Shown: piece by piece, positions 24,590-31,511 of the stretch
Numbering within the stretch: the stretch's first letter is position 1
How the letters are laid out: each line of letters opens with the position of its first letter
Source of the DNA: an uncultured Flavobacteriaceae bacterium
GTDB taxonomy: Bacteria > Bacteroidota > Bacteroidia > Flavobacteriales > Flavobacteriaceae
DNA: 64,000 bases
Reading direction: 5' to 3'
NCBI GenBank assembly: GCA_947488345.1
Contig: CANKZQ010000006.1
Span: 1-64,000 of the forward strand
Notes under the pieces: generated by a model
Databases searched by the model: none
Told to the model about the DNA's origin: nothing
The model's input: only the letters and a program-made list of their open reading frames with translations
Position numbers and translations under genes: made by a program

Positions 24590-24606
24590 TGTAGGTTGTT
24601 GTACGC
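24590..24606. repeat. Right arm of an attC-like element
   Basis: TGTAGGTTGTTGTACGCG matches the right-arm pattern (compare E8, CTGTTGTACGTAG). It marks the boundary just before gene 24609-25349; no matching left arm is clear. Confidence 0.4.
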
Positions 24607-24608
24607 GT

Positions 24609-25349
24609 TTATTTTATAGCTTTAATCAGGTTTTCCTTAGCTAAGCCTAAAATTTCATGTAATTCCTTAAGAGTAATTTCTTCCGCATTATTAAAGTCGA
24701 CAAGAACGTGGTCATATTTCTTAGGATATTTTTTTTGGATGGCATCTCGAACGAATCTTACCGCAGGTCTTAAATGACGATATGCACCGTCAACCATTAT
24801 CGATGATTGATAAAGGGCACAAAAGAGACTATAAGAGTTTTTGGTTTCACAAACCCGATCGTCATTTTTATTCCAATTTTTTTCAGAATTAATCAGTTTC
24901 TTAGTTTGGTCAATAATAGCTACTTCAATTGAACTTGGCTTAAACCAGTTGCCTTGCAACTGAGCATCTTGAAAGTTAAATTGCTTAATCACCATTGGAA
25001 GTATCTTTGTCCCATCTTCGAAATTTCCAGCATAATAACCATCGGTATATTGAATAAGAGTGGCAATTCTATTAGGTTTATTCGGCCAAGAAATCTCTAC
25101 AAATCGTCGAACCGTATCGTTTTTAATTATTTTAAATTCAAGTGCAGACTTTCCGTAAGGCGCGAGAATAATTTTTGTTAAGGCCCTACCTTGTTTAATT
25201 ACGTTATATCGACCCTGTAGCACTTTTCCATTTTCATTGGTGTATGTTCCAAACCATAATTCTTCTTTTTGAGCGAAAATATTGCTAGAGAAAATAAAAA
25301 AGAGCAATAAAACATATAGATTGGAGTAGTAGTTGGTTGATAATTTCAT
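24609..25349 (-). CDS. Secreted hypothetical protein
   Basis: 246 residues with a signal peptide ending in NIFAQ (about residue 26). The first half after it is beta-rich (ELWFGTYTNENGKVLQGRYNV, RRFVEISWPNKPNRIATLIQYTDGYYAGNF). The second half is helical (SLFCALYQSSIMVDGAYRHLRPAVRFVRDAIQKKYP and EEITLKELHEILGLAKENLIKAI). I do not recognise the family. Two cysteines in the middle (VCETKNSYSLFCAL) could form a disulfide in the periplasm. It lies alone between repeat arms, like the other cassette-type genes. Confidence 0.7.
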   Translation of the reverse strand: MKLSTNYYSNLYVLLLFFIFSSNIFAQKEELWFGTYTNENGKVLQGRYNVIKQGRALTKIILAPYGKSALEFKIIKNDTVRRFVEISWPNKPNRIATLIQYTDGYYAGNFEDGTKILPMVIKQFNFQDAQLQGNWFKPSSIEVAIIDQTKKLINSEKNWNKNDDRVCETKNSYSLFCALYQSSIMVDGAYRHLRPAVRFVRDAIQKKYPKKYDHVLVDFNNAEEITLKELHEILGLAKENLIKAIK

Positions 25350-25380
25350 GATTCTTAAAGATTTATATTCTATAAATTAT

Positions 25381-25590
25381 AAGACCAGCTATGTGCTGAT
25401 TAGTTACATTTTAATAATTTTTTATTATGTATATCGGTTTGTGTAAGTTGTAGCTTCGATGATTATTTTCTTAAGCTTGTTTTAGTTTGACATCAATTGT
25501 TTTACAAATGCTGCACGAAAACTTCTTATTTCAATAGTTTAGTAATACGAGCAACGCGAATGAGTCCGGGTAATTATTGCTATTTTGGGC
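25381..25590. repeat. attC-like element E15
   Basis: The left arm AGCTATGTGCTGATTAGTTAC region (about 25388-25408) is followed by a segment (25450-25530) similar to E2, including 15 identical bases at 25499-25513 (GTTTTACAAATGCTG), and by GAGCAACGCGAA shared with E17b. The right arm is unclear. Confidence 0.45.
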
Positions 25591-25596
25591 ATCGTT

Positions 25597-26301
25597 TTAT
25601 TTCATTGCTGTTGTTCTTTCCGTTTCATCAGTTACAAAGTATCGTATCCAAATCAACAATAGAATTGGAACAACAATTGAACTACTAACAAAATTTAAAA
25701 TCCAACTCCAATCGACTAATTCAGTTCCACCTCTTGAAACCATAACTAACTCTCCAAGTGGTCCTTTAGAGAAAATAGAATTGTGTACAAAATTCCATCC
25801 TAAATGAAGTCCGAAAGGTAACATTATTGATTTTGTTTTTGAAAAAGCCCAAGCCCAGGCATAGCCCATCAAACCCGTTCCTGTAAATACGAAAATCATA
25901 GCTATTATATTTCCTAGGACACCGAAAGAAAACCAATGATATATTCCGAATCCAATTGCAGAAATCAAAATTGCTTTTCTTGAGCCAAGTTTCTGAATTA
26001 GAATATAGAGCAGTGCTCCACGAAAAATTAATTCTTCCGTTACTACTGATTTTACGTCCCACAAAAAAGATTGAAAAACAATTGCGCCAGAAATATTTTC
26101 ATTCAAAACCCAAGCAGATGACTTAAGATATGACTCAAAATATTGAACAATTACACAGAGTATTGCAGTAATAATAAACCCAAAAGTTAGTTGTTTTAAT
26201 CTTTTGAGAATTGGGAGAAATCCCAGTGCTAAAATATTTTTCTTTTCAATTAAGAAAAGTAGTAGCCACGAAATGGCAAGTGCTACTAATATTCCTATCA
26301 T
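25597..26301 (-). CDS. CPBP-family intramembrane glutamic endopeptidase
   Basis: A 234-residue protein with about seven membrane helices. The CAAX-protease/bacteriocin-processing (CPBP, ABI) motifs are present in order: E89-E90-x-x-x-R94 (VTEELIFRG), FGIYHWFSFG with the conserved His, and LPFGLHLGWNF with the last His and Asn. Members cleave prenylated proteins or peptides within the membrane, or serve in bacteriocin self-immunity; the substrate here is unknown. Alone in its unit, with no promoter seen. Confidence 0.88.
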   Translation of the reverse strand: MIGILVALAISWLLLFLIEKKNILALGFLPILKRLKQLTFGFIITAILCVIVQYFESYLKSSAWVLNENISGAIVFQSFLWDVKSVVTEELIFRGALLYILIQKLGSRKAILISAIGFGIYHWFSFGVLGNIIAMIFVFTGTGLMGYAWAWAFSKTKSIMLPFGLHLGWNFVHNSIFSKGPLGELVMVSRGGTELVDWSWILNFVSSSIVVPILLLIWIRYFVTDETERTTAMK

Positions 26302-26340
26302 TTTTCGAGTTTATTTTTTAATTATTCTTGGTGTTCGTAC

Positions 26341-26369
26341 GATGGTGTAGCATCAGTTGCTACTTTTTT
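26341..26369. repeat. Short hairpin at unit boundary (E16)
   Basis: GTAGCATCAGTTGCTAC (26347-26363) is a 6-bp stem with a 5-base loop followed by a T tract on the plus strand. It overlaps the stop codon of gene 26360-26737. It may be a reduced attC-like site or a terminator. Confidence 0.35.
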
Positions 26370-26737
26370 TCTTCTCGTAAAATTTTTTCCATTTTCCGAC
26401 CTCTCGCCAATTCATCAATGAGTTTTTCCATACGTCTACATTGTTTATACAATTCAAACTCATCCTCAATTTCTTCAATTCTATACCCACAAACAACGCC
26501 CTTAATCAAGTGTGCGTTAGGATGTATTTTGGCCTTTTGAAAAAAAGTTCTAAAGCTAACTTTTTCGTCAAGAAGTGCTTGTAAAGTATCTTCATCAAAA
26601 CCAGTGAACCATTCGATCACTTGGTTGAGTTCTTCTTTTGTTCTACCATTTTTCTCCAACCTATTCAAGTAAAGTGGATAAATGGATGTAAATATCATAT
26701 TAGCGACTTTTTCATTTTTTTCAGCAGTAACTTTCAT
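26360..26737 (-). CDS. DUF2200-family protein
   Basis: A 125-residue soluble protein matching the DUF2200 family in full length: KVANMIFTSIYPLYLNRLEKNGRTKEELNQVIEWFTGFD, then FRTFFQKAKIHPNAHLIKGVVCGYRIEEIEDE and a basic helical end. Family function unknown; such proteins are frequent in small mobile gene sets. The stop codon lies inside the boundary hairpin at 26347-26363. No signal peptide or membrane helix. Confidence 0.83.
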   Translation of the reverse strand: MKVTAEKNEKVANMIFTSIYPLYLNRLEKNGRTKEELNQVIEWFTGFDEDTLQALLDEKVSFRTFFQKAKIHPNAHLIKGVVCGYRIEEIEDEFELYKQCRRMEKLIDELARGRKMEKILREEKK

Positions 26738-26930
26738 CGTTATTTTATTTCGAATTAATGAATACTAATGGTTATACTATAGTTTACCTTGCTAGTTCGC
26801 TCTAGGTGTTGTGGTTTCCGATATTTCGGGAGTCCATCTGAACCATTCCGAGAAAATCAAGCTATCATTGCAAGATAATAATTTTCGGGTAGTCTAAAGC
26901 ACTGAGTATATATGAAGTATGGGTATTAGT
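26738..26930. repeat. attC-like element E17 (degenerate)
   Basis: Gene-free spacer. ACCATTCCGAGAAAATCAAG (26840-26859) and what follows to about 26888 is homologous to 28579-28628 in E18 (ATTCCGAGAGAATCAAGCC), and more loosely to E10. Confidence 0.45.
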
Positions 26931-26934
26931 TACT

Positions 26935-27438
26935 TTAAGGTTTCCAATTTTTGTATGCAATATGAGCTGGTTTGGTTGTTTTTTTCAATTCTTTCTTTTC
27001 AATTTGCTCGGCCAACCATTGAACCCATTCGCCATAATTTTCATCATTATTAACCCTTCTAGTTTCGAAAAAGTAATTTTTCATAGAGCCCCAAAAAAGC
27101 AAAATGGGACCCCTCATAAATTCAGCTACAAGTTCAAGCTTTATTTCCTTTTTAAAAACCAACAAGCCAATACTTTCAAGTTGCATATGCATGTGCATCA
27201 CCTTTGGAAACTTATCACTTAAATGTGTTTCAATTTCTCCTTTAGTTAAACCCATAGGAATTCCATATACGATATTCATAGCCTCAATTAATTCAGGGGT
27301 TTGAACCGAATTTAATAATTGAAGTGCTGATTCTCTCGATCGCTGTTTTTTAATGTGAACCAACTGAATCGCTGCAAATAAGCCTGCGGCAATAATTGCT
27401 GCTTTACTAAGAATATCGAATAATGTATAAGTTTCCAT
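26935..27438 (-). CDS. DUF4760-like single-pass membrane protein
   Basis: A 167-residue protein with one N-terminal membrane helix (about residues 8-25, LSKAAIIAAGLFAAIQLV) followed by HIKKQRSRESALQLLNSVQTPE and a cytoplasmic helical domain with MHMQLESIGLLVFKKEI and WGSMKNYFFETRR. The arrangement fits DUF4760 proteins, small membrane-anchored proteins of unknown function. Single gene between elements E17 and E17b. Confidence 0.75.
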   Translation of the reverse strand: METYTLFDILSKAAIIAAGLFAAIQLVHIKKQRSRESALQLLNSVQTPELIEAMNIVYGIPMGLTKGEIETHLSDKFPKVMHMHMQLESIGLLVFKKEIKLELVAEFMRGPILLFWGSMKNYFFETRRVNNDENYGEWVQWLAEQIEKKELKKTTKPAHIAYKNWKP

Positions 27439-27453
27439 GTACGTTTAATTAAT

Positions 27454-27662
27454 CACCTGTTTGTATATGGTTATCTGATGAAAATCCGTTCTAATTTTTT
27501 AACTTCGGCGAAGTTAATTAATTAACTCCTTTGATTATTTTCAAAGTTCATTTTTATTTGCGAAATTTCCAATACAATGTTGAATATAAACCTCCTTATT
27601 CCTATAGTTCATATGACATGAGCAACGCGAACTATCAATACAATTGTAGTAGTTGTTAGGTC
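27454..27662. repeat. attC-like element E17b
   Basis: The left arm ACCTGTTTGTATATGGTTAT (27455-27474) matches the family pattern. Inside are GAAAATCCGTTCTAATTTTT, CGAAGTTAATTAATTAAC and GAGCAACGCGAACTATC. The right arm AATTGTAGTAGTTGTTAGGT ends next to the GNAT stop codon. Confidence 0.58.
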
Positions 27663-28510
27663 TAGTTTTTATTCAATTGAAGTTTCATTTCTAGTTGTTC
27701 TAGGTTTTTTGTAAATCCTATTTGTGTTAAAAAATGATGTGCAGATTTGGATCTCTTATCTACATTGATAATTGAGAGCGTATTTCCATAGTCTTTTATC
27801 AATTTCGATAGTAATGTTGATGCGATTTTGTTTTTTCTAAAATTCTTATCGACTGCTACCTGCAGTAGTCTTTTACTTTTCGGATTGAATATAACATAGC
27901 CAACGAGCTGATTTTGAATAGATGCACTAAATGAAACAGTATGATCTCTTATTTCATTGATAACATTTTTTGAATTTTGCCAAGTAGGGGCAATGTCCCA
28001 GAATGATTCCAGTAAGTCCCAGTTGTATTCGTGTAATTTCTTAATTTCTACATTGTCATTGGTATTTGGAATATGTATCTCTCCTTTATAGCACAATAAC
28101 TCTCGTTCTATTTTAAATTCAGAGTTTTTGTACGATTTAATAGCTTGAATATTTTCTGAAATCACCTCAAGGAATAATTTGTCAATTCCTTTTTCTTTTA
28201 AGATAGGCAAAACGAAACGATACATTTGTTTGGTTAACCCTGAACCTCTTTTTTTTGGAATAACGCCAGTTCCTCCGTTGTATAGTACTTTTTCGTTATT
28301 TATGGTATCAAATCCGTGTAGTATAAAAGCAATTAGATTTCCGTTTTCGAAAACTCCTACCGATAAGTTCAGGTGTACTTTATCAGCGAACATTTTCGAT
28401 TCTAGTTGTTCTTCTGTTAGATGAAACGGGATAAAATAATCGGAAAAGGATTCATTGAACACATGTAGAATGTCCTTTGTTTTTACCCCCTTTAGCGTAT
28501 TAATTTTCAT
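27662..28510 (-). CDS. Tandem GNAT acetyltransferase
   Basis: The true start is taken as ATG 28508-28510 (282 residues, MKINTLKGVKTKDIL). The longer frame begins at a GTG and its first 52 codons translate the repeat element. Two GNAT domains: the N-terminal one (about 1-140) with GVIPKKRGSGLTKQMYRFVLP, and the C-terminal one (about 145-282) with LQVAVDKNFRKNKIASTLLSKLI and HHFLTQIGF. Twin-GNAT proteins often use one half for catalysis and the other for structure; substrate unknown. It is the single gene of its unit. Confidence 0.82.
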   Translation of the reverse strand: MKINTLKGVKTKDILHVFNESFSDYFIPFHLTEEQLESKMFADKVHLNLSVGVFENGNLIAFILHGFDTINNEKVLYNGGTGVIPKKRGSGLTKQMYRFVLPILKEKGIDKLFLEVISENIQAIKSYKNSEFKIERELLCYKGEIHIPNTNDNVEIKKLHEYNWDLLESFWDIAPTWQNSKNVINEIRDHTVSFSASIQNQLVGYVIFNPKSKRLLQVAVDKNFRKNKIASTLLSKLIKDYGNTLSIINVDKRSKSAHHFLTQIGFTKNLEQLEMKLQLNKN

Positions 28511-28559
28511 TTCAAGGTTTGAATTAAAGTTAACGATTTGCACTTGACGAGTTACGGTT

Positions 28560-28711
28560 ACGACATTTTGAAGGTCTGCCACCATTATTCCGAGAGAATC
28601 AAGCCATGAGTGCAAGATAAGAATTTTCGTGCTGGCTCTGACGCTACTGGGGCGTCGTAAAGACACAATCCAAGCGAACCGTCGAAGTGATTATAAGTTG
28701 TTGGTAAGCCG
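28560..28711. repeat. attC-like element E18
   Basis: Contains the block shared with E17 and E10 (28579-28628), then GGCGTCGTAAAGACACAATCC and the right arm GTGATTATAAGTTGTTGGTA (28687-28706). It overlaps the spurious 5' extension of the GNAT reading frame. Confidence 0.55.
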
Positions 28712-29152
28712 TTATTGGCTTCTACATGCTCCACACTCATGATTCTCATTGAGATATGTGATTGTTTCTCTACAGATTTGTTCTAAGATTGAAATATCGA
28801 TGTCAGCAAGTTTTTTGATATATATACAAGCTTTCCCCATCTTAAATGTACCAAACTGTTGTAATAACGCATCACTCTTGCTAGTTTTTGAATAGATGTA
28901 TAATGAAAACTGCGCTTTTCTTGGTGAGAACCCCAGTATTGGAGCATCTCCCTCATGGCCACTCGCGTATATATAGTGATAGCTACCAAAACCAATAATC
29001 GTCGGTCCCCACATTTTTGGTTTAAAACCAGACCATTTGCTCATTAGTTGTATGAGTTCAAGACTATCCGATTTCTTTTGCGCGTTGTCAACATAAGAAT
29101 TGATAAAATCAATTACATCGGTTTCAGTAACTTTTGTTTTATTCTTTGCCAT
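28712..29152 (-). CDS. DUF1801-family protein
   Basis: A 146-residue soluble protein matching DUF1801 over its length: KSDSLELIQLMSKWSGFKPKMWGPTIIGFGSYHYIYASG, then FSPRKAQFSLYIYS and KACIYIKKLADIDISIL. The family (YdhG-like fold) is common in bacteria, with no established role. The C-terminal ECGACRS adds two cysteines that are unusual for the family and might bind a metal. Single gene of its unit. Confidence 0.87.
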   Translation of the reverse strand: MAKNKTKVTETDVIDFINSYVDNAQKKSDSLELIQLMSKWSGFKPKMWGPTIIGFGSYHYIYASGHEGDAPILGFSPRKAQFSLYIYSKTSKSDALLQQFGTFKMGKACIYIKKLADIDISILEQICRETITYLNENHECGACRSQ

Positions 29153-29169
29153 TTGATTCTTGTTTATTA

Positions 29170-29193
29170 ATGAAACATGTTGTGAGCAACATG
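29170..29193. repeat. Perfect 7-bp hairpin between units
   Basis: CATGTTGTGAGCAACATG: stems CATGTTG and CAACATG with a 4-base loop, just past the stop of gene 29199-29732 (minus strand). It could be a weak terminator or a reduced GTTG/CAAC boundary site. Confidence 0.4.
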
Positions 29194-29198
29194 CATTT

Positions 29199-29732
29199 TT
29201 ATTTTCGGTTTAAAAACTCTTTGGCGATAATATCTACTTTGTTATGATGCATATTCCATTTAGTATAAACTTCTAAGGCCCAATTCTTGATTAGACGTTT
29301 ACAGCGCGTTTCATTAGAAGAACTTTCCATAATATCAGTTGTAGTTATGTCGCCTCTTTCAAGTACATTCGGGGGATTCAAATATTCGTCTTGTTTCTGA
29401 ACTTTGTATGTATTCAAATAGTCACTAAGTTTTGGTGATAGATCATAGGTCCATTTAATATTATAGTTGAAAATTAAATGTAATCGTGAGAGATGAAAAT
29501 GATTGTTCCATCTGCCGTGAATTTCTGGATGTTGTAAGGTATGCGCATCAACAATTAAAAACCTATAAAAGTGATTCTCAGTGTTTGAAAAATCAATGTC
29601 TTGGAATCCAAGATTGAAAATTTCTACACATTCGTGAATTCCTCTTTTTGTATTAGCGCCGCAAAATTGACACTTTCCGTTGTCAAAAAGTATAACTCCA
29701 TTTTTTTCTGCTAAATCAACATAATTTTGCAT
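29199..29732 (-). CDS. DUF5946-family protein
   Basis: A 177-residue soluble protein. Near the N-terminus, CQFCGA is a Cys-x-x-Cys pair; then HECVEIF, FLIVDAHTLQHPEIHG and HFHLSRLHLIFN occur in the order of DUF5946. The conserved cysteines and histidines (VDAHTLQHPE) suggest a metal-binding fold. No function is established. It lies between the hairpin at 29170 and element E20, and shows no promoter. Confidence 0.78.
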   Translation of the reverse strand: MQNYVDLAEKNGVILFDNGKCQFCGANTKRGIHECVEIFNLGFQDIDFSNTENHFYRFLIVDAHTLQHPEIHGRWNNHFHLSRLHLIFNYNIKWTYDLSPKLSDYLNTYKVQKQDEYLNPPNVLERGDITTTDIMESSSNETRCKRLIKNWALEVYTKWNMHHNKVDIIAKEFLNRK

Positions 29733-29744
29733 GGTATTTTTTTT

Positions 29745-29998
29745 AGCTGCGAACGGTTTGTGTATGGTTAGTTCGGGAAATCCGTTAGGATTTTCCTATG
29801 TATTGGCAAGTTAATTAATTCGAGTGACACGAGCCACTTTTTAGTGGCGAACTGGCGCTAGCAATTCCTGCGAAGGAATTCCGTAGTAACTATTGAAACA
29901 AGGAGATATTTTACTCGCATTTATAGGAAATGCCATTGTAAAATACGCTCTTGAGAAAATAATCAGGCAAGCTAATTAATAATACACGTTGTTAGCTA
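29745..29998. repeat. attC-like element E20 (long)
   Basis: Left arm GCGAACGGTTTGTGTATGGT (29750-29769); inner palindromes GGGAAATCCGTTAGGATTTTCC and GCCACTTTTTAGTGGC. A 28-bp block (29933-29960) is identical to 1775-1802. Right arm TAATACACGTTGTTAGCTA; the final GTTAGCTA (29991-29998) is the exact inverse of 30709-30716. Confidence 0.65.
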
Positions 29999-30682
29999 CC
30001 GTATTATCTCTAATAAATCCCAACCATAGCCCGTGCTTGTCCACCAAGAATATACACTAGTTCGAACTATACCATGTTCTTTACTGTAAATAGTAGTAAT
30101 TCCAGGGCCATCAGTGGCCATAGGAGCATTATTGATAAAAACATTTAATCTATCGTAATAGTTTCCTAGAAGTTCATAGTTTTTAGTGAATAATTCGACA
30201 TTAGACTCAGTATATGGGAATGATGTTTTCCAACCTAAAATCTGAATTTCTTGATCTTCAAATTCTCGTAATAAAAATTTTGGTTTGGTAAAGGTCCCCA
30301 ATCTATATATTAGATGACTTCTGAAACTGCTTAGGTCAAAGATTAAAGAGTCGTTTCGTACATTCCAATAGTTTTTATAAATGGCGTCTTTATTTTCCCA
30401 ATAATAAGAGTCATTATTGATCATCATATTAGAAAAAGGTGTTATTTTTTCTGAAATGAGAAGCCTATCGTTATCGACTTCTAGCACTTCCAATTCAAGA
30501 GTATCACCTCTGTAAATAAAATTATCGCTGTTTGAGTCAGAATATCCTTCGCCTGTTAATAAAACGTATCTGATTTTTTGACCTAATTCTAAATTCAAAA
30601 TATTCGTTTGATTTGGATCATCATCATTGCTACTACATGAGAATAGTAAAAACAAAACAATTATTAGATTTATATATTTCAT
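29996..30682 (-). CDS. Hypothetical lipoprotein
   Basis: A 228-residue lipoprotein (leader ending in LLFSC, Cys16, then SSNDDD, an acidic export-favouring tail typical of surface lipoproteins in Bacteroidota). The mature part is beta-rich with many aromatic residues (YYWENKDAIYKNYWNVRN) and a C-terminal GIVRTSVYSWWTSTGYGWDLLEI. I do not recognise a domain. Its stop codon lies inside the repeat arm of E20, and an exact inverse octamer stands 27 bp before its start, so it forms the last clear cassette-like unit before the core chromosome. Confidence 0.75.
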   Translation of the reverse strand: MKYINLIIVLFLLFSCSSNDDDPNQTNILNLELGQKIRYVLLTGEGYSDSNSDNFIYRGDTLELEVLEVDNDRLLISEKITPFSNMMINNDSYYWENKDAIYKNYWNVRNDSLIFDLSSFRSHLIYRLGTFTKPKFLLREFEDQEIQILGWKTSFPYTESNVELFTKNYELLGNYYDRLNVFINNAPMATDGPGITTIYSKEHGIVRTSVYSWWTSTGYGWDLLEIIR

Positions 30683-30708
30683 ATATGTGGTTTTAATTCA
30701 TATTATGA

Positions 30709-30820
30709 TAGCTAACGTATATATATTGTTCATAAACTATATATCCACGATAGATGTTACCAAATATAAGCATTATAGTTACTTACATTGCGTTTGTTCT
30801 ATTCGTGTAAAAGTAAAAAA
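30709..30820. repeat. attC-like element E21, right end of the array
   Basis: Starts TAGCTAACGTATATATATTG (30709-30728). CCAAATATAAG (30760-30770) and TTATAGTTACTTAC follow the E0/E13 pattern. No further element is seen to the right. Confidence 0.5.
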
Positions 30821-30822
30821 TT

Positions 30823-30859
30823 GAAACCCCTTAAAAAGTAGTACTCTTTAAGGGGTTTC
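30823..30859 (-). terminator. Rho-independent terminator
   Basis: A perfect 13-bp stem GAAACCCCTTAAA (30823-30835) with TTTAAGGGGTTTC (30847-30859). On the minus strand it is followed by AATTTTTTAC. It ends transcription of 31498-30893 and separates core genes from the array. Confidence 0.85.
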
Positions 30860-30892
30860 TCATTTATATAAACAGAAAATATAAATTCTTCG

Positions 30893-31498
30893 TTACTTTG
30901 TTTGTGGTGGATATTTTGTCATAATCTCTGCCACAAACTCTTTGATACGTGCTTCTTTTTTTTGTACGTCTTTCGAAGTAATCAAGGTGCCAGTACCCAT
31001 ACCTTGCCAAGCCAGTTCTTTTTTATCAGCGTCTATTAAATCGATAAACAATGTACCTTCAGTAGATCTACTAATATTGTTATTGTCAAAACCAACTCCT
31101 AAGCCCCAAGGTCCAAAACCACCCCAAGGTCCGAATCCGCCCCAGGGTCCAAAACCACCCCAGCCGAATCTACCCCAGCCAAAGCCGCCGCCCCAACCGA
31201 AATTATTATTGTACACATTTACTTTTTCTCGTGCTTTTGTAAAAATATTCACCAGCAAATCAGGATTGTCAGATTTAGTAAAGCCTCTAGCAATAAGTTG
31301 CGATTCGATCTCCTTTAAAATACGTCGTTTATCCAAATCCGAAATTTCGACGTTGTCAATGCCTTTTTTATAAAAAGCAAATGTTTTATACTCTTTGAAA
31401 TTTGCCTGCTGATCATAATCAGCACTCACTTTGATCGATACACAAGAACTTGCAATCAATGCTAAAAATACGAAAGGAAGTAATTTTAATAGTTTCAT
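30893..31498 (-). CDS. DUF4136 lipoprotein with Gly-Trp-Phe-rich insert
   Basis: A 201-residue lipoprotein (ALIASSC, Cys19). The start and end match DUF4136: SADYDQQANFKEYKTFAFY, LDKRRILKEIESQLIARGF and a closing AWQGMGTGTL with VQKKEARIKEFVAEIMTKYPP. Between them, residues about 100-135 are an unusual low-complexity stretch of FGWGG and FGPWGG repeats. The family is an envelope lipoprotein of unknown role. The gene starts 13 bp behind the urocanate hydratase stop, so they probably share a transcript that stops at 30823-30859. Confidence 0.87.
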   Translation of the reverse strand: MKLLKLLPFVFLALIASSCVSIKVSADYDQQANFKEYKTFAFYKKGIDNVEISDLDKRRILKEIESQLIARGFTKSDNPDLLVNIFTKAREKVNVYNNNFGWGGGFGWGRFGWGGFGPWGGFGPWGGFGPWGLGVGFDNNNISRSTEGTLFIDLIDADKKELAWQGMGTGTLITSKDVQKKEARIKEFVAEIMTKYPPQTK

Positions 31499-31511
31499 AT
31501 TACCTGTAAAG

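Noticed and set aside
28511-28666. N-terminal 52 codons of the GNAT frame as coding
   Set aside because: They translate a repeat element found as non-coding DNA elsewhere, and homology-like GNAT sequence starts at the internal ATG 28510.
1-30820. Elements read as a single MITE or insertion-sequence family
   Set aside because: The inverted ends differ from unit to unit and are complementary across the genes rather than repeated at each copy; no target-site duplications or transposase were seen in this region.
30942-31373. Proline-rich 143-residue frame on the plus strand
   Set aside because: It is the antisense shadow of the Gly-Trp repeats in the DUF4136 gene.
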